Shown here: positions 45,277 to 56,700 of the stretch, piece by piece
Layout of the letters: the number at the start of each line of letters is the position of its first letter
Numbering within the stretch: position 1 is the first letter of the stretch
Assembly (NCBI GenBank): GCA_002682825.1
Contig: NOKP01000017.1
Span: forward strand, 930,001 to 994,000
DNA length: 64,000 nucleotides
Source of the DNA: Neonectria sp. B-13
Lineage: Eukaryota; Ascomycota; Sordariomycetes; Hypocreales; Nectriaceae
Direction: 5' to 3'
Program-made: the position numbers and the translations under genes
The notes under the pieces: generated by a model
Told to the model about the DNA's origin: nothing
Seen by the model: only the letters and a program-made list of their open reading frames with translations
Database searches by the model: none

Positions 45277-47796
45277 CTAACAGAAATACTTGTTGTCCTC
45301 GGTAACTCCAGTTCCCTCTCCACGACCAGAACTTCCATCTTGCTTCGTAGTAATGTCGGGGTATACCGTGACAGCTGACGAGTAGCGAGGAATCTCGTAC
45401 CTGTTCTTAGGGAGCGTAACCTTGTTACTCACAACACCAACAAGCAAGCCTTCAACCATGTCTCTCTGGCTCTGGAGTCTCTGACCCTCCCTATCGACGA
45501 CTTCCCAGTGTAGGTTCGCCTGGAGGTACTTGACGACGTCTTGTTCCAGAAGGCTGTCCAGTTCGCCCGCAAAGTAGCGCTCAGCCAGCGCGATGGTGAG
45601 CGGGATCTGGCCAGTAATCTCGGTACCAGCCGTCTGGTCACGTTGACACTTGCCGCATGCAGTGTCCTCGGACTGGCCTAGAGGAGAGAAGGTTCCAATG
45701 TGGTATGGCGACACAGCGTAGAGAATGGTTGACTCTTCCGGTGGCACACGGCCCAAGAAGACATGTACGAGGTATTCGCCCCCCAGTGTGTGCTTTACCG
45801 CCTTGATGTTGACAAGCCATTCCAAATAGGTATCGTCCTTGGCTAAATGGGCTAGTGAGCGGCCATCAGGAACCTGAATATTAGGAACATCTAACGGCGG
45901 AAGAACCGTTGCCAACTGTGACTCTGTGTTGGGTGATACTGCCTGAGCAAGAGAAAGTGCAGTGATTGCGGTAGAGGGATTTTCAACTGCCGTGATCCGT
46001 GCAAGCTTCTTTGCCCGCTTCCTCAGTATGGCTTCCGGTTGCCCATCTCCTGCTTTGCTGGCTGAGATCATGGTTGCCAACGACCCCGATGGGTAGAGGG
46101 CGCGAAGCTTTTGTTCAATATCTTGGTGATAGTCGTCTGAGTTTGCAAAACTCCAGGATTTGGTCTCTGGATAAGCATAGCCAAATTTTGCAGTGTCACG
46201 GACTTCACTAGAGGTCCAGAAGTTGTCTTTGTCCTTATAAAATGGTGCTAGTGGTGTGTTGAGGCCTTCATTGCTGCCTGCGCGCGTGACCCACGAGCCA
46301 CCTTCTGACTTCTTGGTCGTGACCCAGGACTCCGGCTTGTTAGGGTTAGCATGCAAGCCTTCCCAGATGGAGACGATACGATCGATATTCCTTAAGGAGA
46401 ATTAGCATGCTGTTTGGCCACGACTTCAAACAATACTCACGTGTGATGCAACCAAAAGATCGGGTCAAAGGCGGAGATAGGGACTCTGCTCATGTGTCCG
46501 GTTCTACGGCGATCTTGGTTATCCCTACCAAAACCGCCGACTAGCCCATGGACAGTGTTGTGAATATCTTCAAAACTTCCGAACCCCTGGCCGTCGGTCT
46601 TGCTCGGCCTACCGTTTTGATCTTCTTCTGGGACGCGCGTCGGGTCCCACTGGTTGTGGCTCACTTGGTCGAAGATTTCGTAAGATTTGATTAGATACAC
46701 CACTCTCTCGCGAAGGTTACCCTCGACGGGCAACTGTTGGTTAACATCCCGAGTATAGGGAGTGATACTCTGGAGCAGAGCCTTCTTTTGCTCCGCGGGT
46801 GATTGTTCTGTCAAGACACCGACCGAGTGATAGCGAGTTGTTGTTGGCAAGTCTTGAATCTGCGATGCGTCTAGATTAGCATAATAATTAAGACGGTAAG
46901 GCTTTATAATCGTCAGCCACCCAAGGAGATTCTTTTGCTCACCTTGAAAATCTCCGCAGCCTCATCCTGAAACTTGTACGCATACAATGGGTTGGGAATT
47001 TCGACAGATCCATCTGCTTCCTTCTCTAGGCCCATGGTCTCTCTCAATTCTTCCGGCATAACAACTCGGACCACGTTCGAGTCGGTTGCCTCATCAGGGA
47101 ACACTGGAAGATCTGGACGAGCCCAGTCTACAAACAGGGTATTAGCGAACGACCTGATGTGTTGAATAGTGCATCGGAAGGATCACATACCCCAGAATGG
47201 CATCCGGAATGTCTTGGCGGCCGCCAAGTACTTCTCTTGGCCTTCGTTCTCGGTAAACTGGTTTGCCACAAAAGATATGGCTTCGTGGAGGACAGACTGA
47301 CAAGCGTGAGGATCGATTGGCTGGGCGTTTGGAATGCCAGAGACCTACCTCAAAGAGGGCCAAGTACGGCCGATGCCAGGTGAGAAACAAAATGGAAGAA
47401 TGAGTACAGAACCCAGCGTCTTCCTGCTTCATCTTCTCCAGAGTATGGTCATTTAGTGGCCATGTCTGGTATGGGAGCCCATGAATGCCTGGATGGATTT
47501 AGTTCCAATCTCTGCTTAGGTCATGGCATTGGCATGTTCTCACCAGCAATTTGGAAGTAGGACAGCTGGTCCTTCATAGGAACCAGTTGAAACTGCCAGA
47601 GCCCAAGCAAATAGAGGTTCCACAAGTCTGCGTTCTTCTTGAATTCTCGCAATTCCTGACGGATTCCAGGGGCCTCTAAGTGGATGATTAGATTCTCTCG
47701 TCTCCATGCTGAAGTGAATTTCTTACCGCCATCCTCAACGGCGATGCCCTTGATGGGATAGGGTCCAGTTGGGTTGGTAGGGGAGAAGCGTGCCAT
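45277..47796 (-). CDS. Tyrosinase (polyphenol oxidase), type-3 copper
   Basis: Six exons, 47796-47544, 47488-47349, 47296-47191, 47127-46943, 46859-46441 and 46390-45277, join to 738 residues with introns of 50-83 bp. It oxidises phenols to quinones, the first step to melanin-like pigments. CuA ligands: His87 (GIHGLPYQ), His114 and His123 (LTWHRPY). Cys112-Thr-His114 is the CxH thioether of fungal tyrosinases. CuB ligands: His328 and His332 (IHNTVHG) and the HH pair at 366-367 in FWLHHTNIDR. The C-terminal ~300 residues form the domain that shields the active site in the latent enzyme. No signal peptide, so intracellular until released or processed. TATA box 70 bp upstream. Confidence 0.93.
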
Positions 47797-47866
47797 GTTG
47801 GAATTTCAGTTATCGTTCTTTGCTGCTGTGGAGGGTGAGGAGTGATAGCAGCAGGAGGATGGGGTC

Positions 47867-47874
47867 TTATATAA
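47867..47874 (-). promoter_or_regulatory. TATA box of the tyrosinase gene
   Basis: Palindromic TTATATAA about 70 bp upstream of the tyrosinase ATG at 47796. Confidence 0.5.
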
Positions 47875-50513
47875 CTGAGCATAGACCAGACCACTACCAC
47901 CAACAATATTTATTTTATCAAGGTGCTTTTTCTAACGCAATGAAAGAGACTCGGTTGTGTCTTTGGGCCGATCCTTTCTACACGTCATTGGTTTGCAAAA
48001 GTGCAATAGAGTTCAGCAGGGAAAGATGACTCGACGGGACTATTGGATGGCGCATTCCACACCGGTCAGGAAGGTCTAGTAAGGCTGAACGTGAGATTCA
48101 CTCTGTGCCCGCGCTTCATGCACATGTAATACGACTGTTTCAGAACTATCGTCACTAGTCTGCGTTCTAGACTACGCCCCAGCAACGCACTACGGTAATT
48201 ACATCGGCATCTACGCTAATTCATCACAGTCTTCTGCGGGGTAAAAGTGACGAATATGCATAACAATGCTCGGATGCCGGTGTTAAGGAATGGGCGCGTT
48301 ACCGGACGCCATGTGGCGGCGGGCCGCTGTCGGTCCGCCCTCCCGTGCTGGCAGAAACAGCTGAAGTATCTATCACCCTGTGCCGTGCCGTGCAGGAGCT
48401 ATGACCAATACCTTTTAAGTGTTTTGGCGGTCTGGACGCGCTGCGGCTGACTGCAGGCCGTCAGCCAACGTCTCGTGTTCAGCTTTAGTCGGATTCGGAA
48501 TCAAGATGCAGGCTTAGAAACACTGTCTCAGTCTATCAAATCGTAGCTATCTGATGTTTGTGACGCCTCGGACAACGCATCTTACGTAAGACGGAATGCG
48601 GGGACAGGCCCTTTGTGAAAGATCTGACAGTATCACAGCATAAGTACGTCCTCTCTTTCTTGTTAAGCCCTTTAAGAAAATATGAGTAATACTTCATCGA
48701 AGCTGAGAGGGCCAATCCGAATATCGACAGTAAAACGATGTTCATCGGCCTCATTTGCCATTCTGTAGTGGGCTTTATTAGATGACTGACCATGGCTTCC
48801 ATGGCAGAATGTGGTGGGCTTTTGCTCAGCCATTGCAACTACCGTGGCTAAGTCAACGAAGTTAGAGTGATCTAGTAGGTGTTTTCTCTTAAATTTGTTC
48901 TCCTTTTCTGAAAGCCTAGTCCCCAGGCGTGTGATATCGTGCAATCGTAGTGTTGTTGTTGCAAGGCAAATATTAATATCATCAAATGCGTGACAAAAGA
49001 AATAGCTGCAAAATCAAGCGCTAATGCTCCCGAATTCATCGTTAAAGTCGTGATTGTTCTTTCTATCCTTCTCCAATTGACCAGGCTATTTTAAGGTTAA
49101 TTTTAAGTTTATCCTGGCTGGCTTGATTGTTGAAAATGTACCTAAAACGCCTACATTGTATCCAGAACTCTATGTCAGCCTGTCTTGACACACTAACTAG
49201 CTAGGAAGCCGTTGCCCAAGATGAGCTAACAGTATTTACGCAAGCTTTCACTCATTATCAACTTAGCCAATTTTCATCTGCTTCATTAGTATTCTTTCAA
49301 TCTTGCGACTCTAGATCAGGCTAATCACATAAGTTTATAACAACCCAATCACGGGGTCCACCTTATTAAACAAGCTCAAGGTCACATATCTCAGGTCCGG
49401 CCAACCAAATATCTTCAGTTAACATTTGACTTTTCAACGTTGAACTATATTCATAAGTTAATCAGCCATGAGGAGAGATCCTCCTAGTGAGGCTATGTGG
49501 AAGTCACATAAGCCACTCCCATGCTCTTACATCTGCCACAAGCTACTGACGAACACGGCACTGGCGGGGCCATGCTGGTTTCTCTTTGATGGCCTCTGAC
49601 AGCTTAACCCCGAGGGCATTCGGGCACTGGCACCTTGCGCCGAATCCACGAATGTCTCCAACTCGGATCAAAACAGTGAAACTTGGCTCCTTCTTGGCCC
49701 CTGTCTATTGTGTCTGAGCCCAACGCCACCAATAAACCAACCAACCTCCCTTCTAGAGCCCGGAATCGGGCCTTTCCCTGAGACTCAATACCGCTGGCTG
49801 AACAGCGCAAAATCCGATTATACCCGCTCCTCCTCCACCTCTTCTACGTCTTTGAACACCCGGAAGCTCTAGCACTCCAAAGTTCAGATCGTGGGTCTGG
49901 ATTCTACGTTGAGGTATGTTAGGAGCCGTGAATCAACATCCTCGAGCGTTGCGGGTTTCCTTATCAACAGCCCCAACACTGCGTCCCTCGACTCGGGCTC
50001 GACCGTCCGGCCTTAGAAGAAGACAGACAAGAACCTAGTCAGGGCGTGATAGCCTCCTCTCGCCAGGTTATGTATACACTTTATTTTGCTCATCCCATGT
50101 AGTTTGTCTTGTGCTGGATTTCTTCTGTTTTAGTGTTTAAGTCGCGGCTGCTGGCCTCCTAACGCTCCAGGGTAGCATTGCCAGTGGAAGATGCCGTGGC
50201 TATAGTGTCACCTGTGAAGCTGAATACCAGGACGCTTTGGTCTTGTGCCGACAACTTGAAGATTGATCGTTCGCGTGCTCCTATGTACAGAACACGCCAT
50301 CTTAACTGCGATCAATAATCTTGCTACAACGCTTTGCGACCGCTGATGAATAACTACGCTGAAGTGGGGCTTGGAAGTAAGGAAGCGCTTATTTTTCGTT
50401 TATGCCGTTTTCGTTTCGTATTCAACTCACCGCTCCACTCGTTCTTGTTGTGCGCCTCCCACTCCTCGCACATTCTTGAAATACTCTACCCATCCTAACG
50501 CAACTTGCCCATT
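47875..50513. other. Gene-free stretch of about 2.6 kb
   Basis: No ORF with family or splice support. Bases 49000-49500 are AT-rich. The minus frame at 48672-48944 has mild coding flavour but opens with TTG and matches nothing I know. C/T-rich DNA at 50400-50510 precedes the APH-like pseudogene and may have been its promoter. Confidence 0.45.
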
Positions 50514-52075
50514 ATGGAAAATCCTACTACTATGCGAGAAAGGATTTTGCATACGCCAAGTTCAACCTGGATGCACTTCTTTCTCTCGCGGCAAAGCGTC
50601 GAGGCCGACCGTGCACTTGCGATAGATCGAAAAGACCTAAAGCCGGAAGTCTAAACTGGGTCATTTTCATCACCTTTGATGATGGGATCGAATGGGTCTT
50701 TCGTTCCCCAAGAAATGGCTTGAGCGGCATCGTCACAAACGAATCCGCTTCGAAGATGCTTATCAGTGAAGCCTCTACATTGAGGTATCTTAGAACTCAC
50801 AGCTCGGTCCCAGTCTCAGATGTCTATTCCTTCAGGTTAGCTGGGAGCTTCAATTTTACCGTTATTTCTTTATACTGACTTCTCAAACCCAGTGGCTCTT
50901 ACGATAATGACATTGGGGTGCCATATATCCTCATGAGCAAGGCCTCTGGCCGTGTATTGTCAGAGTATGACTGGATTGAGCTTTCCCTCCGAGTACCAGG
51001 GTACCCCTGGCGACGCCCACTTCTATCTCTCATGGACCAAGACCGCGAGAAGATAATGAGTCAGATTGGAACTATTATGTCCTGTCTATCAGAGATTCAT
51101 TTTGACAAGATTGGATCACTGTTTGAAGATAGTGACGGTAACTATTCCATTGGCGAGTGCCTCAGCCCATCACTCCTCTGGCAATGGAGGGATCAGCTTG
51201 AAGGCATTGATCGAGGCCCATTTCATCCAGAGAGCCAATATTTCAACTCTCTAATATCAGCCTTTATATCCCATGCTAAAGGGCTTTCTCTTACACCTCA
51301 TAGTTTCTTCGCACCAATTCCCGATCCCTTCGAGTACCCTCACTGGGCCGGCTATCGCACAGCAGTGGAGAGGTGGCGTACCTTTTGCTCGATTAATGAC
51401 AAAGTCGGAGGGAGCAAGAACCGGCTTTCCTACTGCATTGCAGGCCAGTTCTTATACAAGATGGTCCCTTCCCTTACAGGCGGAAAGTTTGTTCTTTCTC
51501 ATCCCGACCTCCGCGCCGGCAATATATTTGTTGATGACGATCTCAACATAACATGCATTATTGATTGGGGTTCTGCATCATCAGGTCCCATGAATGAATT
51601 GCTCGCCACTCCGGGGTTTAGCGGCTCAGTATCGCCACCGATGGAGTCGCTTGTTGTTGCCTTTAGGGCAGGCCTCAGTCAAGGGGGTCAGATGTTCGAA
51701 TAGGAACAATGGAAGAAGGCTGAGAGGATGTGGCGGTTCTCTCGACTGGTTCGATTGCTCTCTACTCAAGATTACACGCTCTTCAAAGCGTTGTATGAAC
51801 TCGTGTATGAGAAAGGGTCGGAAGATATTCCTCAGCTCTTCCACGAGCAAAGTATGCAGGACCATGGTAGAGAACTCCTGGCTAGGCTACGCCAGGATGA
51901 GCTTGAGGAAGATAAAGAGGCAAGTGAGCAGGACGATAGCGAGGCTGGTCACGTTGAGGCCGAGGAGCTTGCTATTGCAAGAAAGCTGACATTGATGGCG
52001 GAATTCAATCCGAATTTTGTTGCAGACAAGAGGTTGTGGCGATGGATTGAGAATGTATTGGATCAGGTCAATTAA
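50514..52075 (+). pseudogene. Aminoglycoside-phosphotransferase-like gene with premature stop
   Basis: Exon 1 (about 50514-50835), a 57-bp intron and exon 2 from 50893 encode a fungal APH/choline-kinase-like protein: ARKDFAYAKFNLDALLSLA, TFDDGIEWVFRSPR, VPYILMSKASGR, the catalytic SHPDLRAGN and metal-binding CIIDWGSA. The frame meets TAG at 51701-51703 after GGQMFE, yet continues in the same frame with QWKKAERMWRFSRL to a natural stop at 52073, so the last 120 or so residues are cut off. At the 5' end the only suitable ATG (50514) is out of frame by one base, next to an A-run. Intact relatives phosphorylate unknown small molecules. Probably inactive. Confidence 0.75.
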
Positions 52076-53787
52076 TAATAGCTCGTTTCACATAAAGGTA
52101 GATGGAGAAGGTTGAGCAGACGTGAGAAAGCCGGACTTGATGAAAATGAAGTTGGTAAGTAAATCGAATCGAACCTTCAAATGACGGCTCTGTCCAACGG
52201 AACGTTCTCACGTTTCCAGGAGCAGAATGTTCATGCGCTATTGTTACAGTTGGGGAATGAGGGTCGTAAAGCACCTGCATCACTTTTATATTCCACTCTA
52301 CTATGAGGAAAACGAACATTTCGCTTTCCTAAGATAGTCTGTACCCAGGGAAATAATAGTTCATGCTGAAGCGAGCTGCTACATTTATCATATGACTCTG
52401 AGTGCTACAACCTAGGTTAAGAGTAGGAACTTAAAGCCAGTAGAGCTATACCTATACTTTGTTCACTCAGTGGCTGGCTAATTGCTAAACGGCTTGGAGG
52501 CCAGTCGCACAGTCATGCCCATACATGTAAATGGGAAACAAAAGCCACAGCTGCTATAGCAAGAACAACAATATGAACATGAGAACATAAGAACAATACG
52601 AACCACAGCTTACCCAAACTCGCATACACTCGCATCCTATGTAGGAACAAGGTGTCGACCTTAGTACAACTACGTCAACCGAGCCGCAGTGCATGTCTTT
52701 CACGTTACCTTCACCTTTAATTTTCTTCGTTCTTCCTTTCTCATTGACGAACTAAACCCTCATCCAATTTTCTACCTCCCGCCTCCTCGAGATATCCTTC
52801 CCATCATCGCATCAGGACTGCGCAACCAATGCCAACGTGCTCCCTATACCCATTCAGGTAAACCTGACTACTTAGCGGCCTAGCCTGAGGATGTTTCTTC
52901 CTGTGTGTTTCGATCTCGGTGAGACTTATTCCCACTCTGATTTCTTACCCATCGCACACAAGTGCCCGAATTCTGCCTCACTGCGCCATCTCAACTGTCC
53001 ACCTTGGCGTAATCTCTCAGTCTTTCTGGACACCTGGCCAACCCTCCCAGAGTTGGGTTCTCAGCCCCCAATTCTTCGCCTGTCGCTTTCCTCCCGCCGA
53101 AGTCGATCTCCTTCGTCACTCGACAACGTTATTGGTCACATTACAACTTCGCCGACAACGATGGACCATGTTCACAAGGAAGGCAATTATTCATTGGCGC
53201 AGATGGGTGATTATGATTGTATATCTTGAGTATTGGAACAGAAGACGGAAGTGAAAGGGATACCGCTGTTCAGAAAGCCATGGTTGGCTCAGTAGGTTGG
53301 CTGACACGATCATGAGTAGAAAACAAGGCGGCGTCACTTCCCCCAGCATCGTGCGGAAATATGACGTACTGCAGAAACAAAGCGGCCTCTCACACATAAT
53401 TCTATTGGTCCCAAGATCTCGCCGATGCCACCTCCCTGTCGGACCTGTCTAAGCCTGACAGGGCTTGCATATGGAGAGTGTAGGAGCCACCTCCCCGGCT
53501 CCACAGAGTGGGGAGCGTGAAGGGTGTCGCATTGCCTGTTTACTGTTGGAATAAGGGTGTATTAATCACTTTCTCTACGTTGGACATAGTTAAAGTATGC
53601 AAGTCATGATTAAAATGGGAGGAGTCCATCGAAACAACTCTCGAGTCGGTACATGTCGAGTTACAATTCAAACCACCAATCGCGATTTAATCTATCTGCA
53701 TACATATTTCGTAGGGGTTCAAAGAAAAAAAAATCATTAACGATCTCTGATGAAAGTTTGCATCATCCTTCCTAGAACAGCACGCAG
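52076..53787. other. Intergenic, no supported gene
   Basis: Several overlapping open frames at 52689-53254 stem from C/T-rich composition and lack motifs. No RNA gene recognised. Confidence 0.4.
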
Positions 53788-56700
53788 TTAAATTGGCACC
53801 CTCAACCAGTATCTAAGACACCCCGCGTCAATGTACCCTCCAACCCCACCATTACCATTGCCTGTGAGAACAAAAGTTAGCATATTTGAGATCAGGAGTA
53901 ATTTAATGGAATGAAGGAATACTCACAGTCATCCCAACAATCGTGAAAGATGTCCCAGGCGTATGCCGTACCGTCGCCGAGGGGATCGCCAACGTCCTGC
54001 TCATCAGTGTCGGTGACACAATTTTCGATCCAGGATGCTTCGTAAGAGGCTGTGACGCCGTCGGCCTCAAACTGCGTTTCGATGGAGCCAGAATCAGGTG
54101 AAATTGTAGTCCCGTCGTAAAGATCGTACCAGTAAAAGACTTGATCTTCAATGTCGCTCTCGTGCACGTCCTTGTGATCCGGGAAATCACTCTCATCGTT
54201 GCAGACAACATCCCTGAGTTCCATAGGTCGCTTTGTAACGGTGGCCGCTGCCTCGGTTGTCGTTGTGGAAGTTGTCACCTGTTTCTCTGATGTCGTGGGA
54301 GCCTCCGTTGTTGTGCTGGGGCACAAGCAGAAGCCCGACATAGCGAAGCCTGCCAACATCACACAGGATGCAGTGCCGTCCTCCGGACATTTCTTCTCGC
54401 TGCAGTCACTGTCACTGCCGCATACAAGGCTGGAGACGGATGGCTTGGTGCTGGAGGTCGTGATTGTCGACGAGATTTCCGTCGTAGTGTCTGTGTTTGC
54501 ATTTTGACAGTAGCAAATATTGGCTGTTAGGCCGAGAACTGAGGTAAGGCATGCTGGAGTTTGGTCCCCTTCACAATGATACTTGCTGCAGTCGCTGTCC
54601 TCGGTGCATGAAACGATGGTATTGGTGGGCTCGGTGCTGGAGGTCGTGATTGTCGACGAGATTTCTGTCGTAGTGTCTGTATTTGCATTTTGACAGTAGC
54701 AAATATTGGCTGTCAGGCCGAGAACTGAGGTAAGGCATGCTGGAGTTTGGTCCCCTTCACAATGATACTTGCTGCAGTCGCTGTCTTCGGTGCATGAAAC
54801 GGTGGTGCTGGTAGGCTCGGCGCTTGAGGTCGTTTTGGAGACGATCGATGTAGCCATGGTAGTTGGATCGGCCGTCTCCCAGGGTAGTCTGCAATCATCA
54901 CCCGTTGCAGATGCCGTCTCGCTTGCGCGCTTATGGAGACCATCATATTCGTCTGCTCGAGAAATGAGGTCCTGTTCGCGTGTGAAGAGGGACTTTGGTT
55001 TCTTCCAGAAACAGTACTTGTGTCGCCTCGTAAGCTCGACGCCGTTCCAGATAGAATTCACTTTCCTTCCACTAGGGATGGATGTGGCCCTTTCCCATGA
55101 GCGGTCCAGCATGTGGTTTTTAATTCCCAGCGGGCTTGCATCTGTTAGCTTGAGCTTTCCCGCCCACTGCATCTTGATGAAATAGGCGGCGAGGCCAGAC
55201 GTGATGGCGGCGGCTTCGATGAGTTAGTCATGCTCGTTAAAACCATCAGGTGAAACAATGCTTACAATTCGATGTGCCCGAGGTGGAGATGTAGTTGTAC
55301 ATGCTGTAGCCTTCTTGCCATTGCGCCGGATCTCCCAAGGGGACCGAGTTCGCCATCCCTGGGGCCCAGATGTGCGGAATGCCACCCTCGTCATCAATGT
55401 TATTGTGTGGGGCTTCAAAGGTGCTAAATCCGCCTTCGACCTCGTCTGTATATACCCCTGCGACTGTACCAGCAACGACCAAAGCAGGCAGCTCAGAGTT
55501 TCCTGCAGAGTCCTTTCTGCCGAATACAGCAGGGGGTCCGGTTATTGTTCCCTGGAAAATGTCAGGACATAACATGGGATTCGTAGACCGCAGACACTTA
55601 CCACTTTCTCATTGTTCCCAGACCCGGTGACGGGGACGACTCCCCGGGCAATCAGGTCAGCCAAAAGTGCCTTCATACGGAGTTTAAAGCCTCTTTGGTA
55701 GATAGGCTGTTCTCCCTTGAAAACCTCGTATTCTCCGCTCGTCAGATCCGCATCATCTGTCGGGAGCCGTATGAATGCATCCTCGGGATACCAGAACAAG
55801 GACATCAAGAGCACGGCTCTTGCATTTGAGCTAGTACCTTGAAGGTCATCATTTACCTTGCTAAGGCCTTCAATATAATCCTCGTCTAACGCGCCACCTC
55901 CCTGCAGGTTTCTGCGTGGCACGCGCACCAAAATTGGTTCCACACCAAATGGCATCACACCTCTTGTTAGCCCACCCATAAGCGCAAGCATACGAGTTCC
56001 ATGGATTCGAGGTTGAGTATTTGTCTTTCCAATGTCGGTAAAAGAGTCATCATTGCTGTTCACGCCGTTCACTTGATCGATATCCTGGCCAACATGGATA
56101 AACCGTACGATTGCTCCCTCGTCCTCAGTATATTGAGAAAACTCAACCTACTAGAGTCAGTCTTTCTGGTTCAAAGTTGAATCAACTGAAATCGATTGGA
56201 ACGTACCGGAAAATCAAGGAGAGCTCCTGAATCGACAATATACACTGGAACTGGGGTAGTAGTGTCCAATGCTTCTTCTTGAAGATAGTACCTTCCGTCA
56301 TAATCTGACATCGACCTTCCTTCCATCTGACAAGTGAAAGTAAGATGCCATTCTGCTCTTACGCCCTTTTCGGGTGTGTAGACAATCCCGGTGGTTGGAT
56401 CGTAGTAGTCTGATGAGTTAAACGAGTCGAAAGTCTCAGAACGCTTCTGCGTCTTTTTCGAGAGTGGGGAGCGTTTTCGTTGAAAAACATCAGCTACCTA
56501 TATGTCGGGTTAATATGGAATCTGGATAATCTAATGGTGTTGGTTAAGAGTGAGGGATGCCTGCTTACCAGATCGGGATTATTGTTTCGAAACTCTGCCG
56601 CAATAGCACGTTCGCAAAGGATCAACCAGAAGTTGATGCCCATTGTTTGAGTGGTGGACGTTTGCTCAATCTCCAGCTGTGAGTTGGATTGATACTCCTG

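Noticed and set aside
52689..53254. Overlapping plus ORFs
   Set aside because: C/T-rich composition leaves several frames open; none has motifs.
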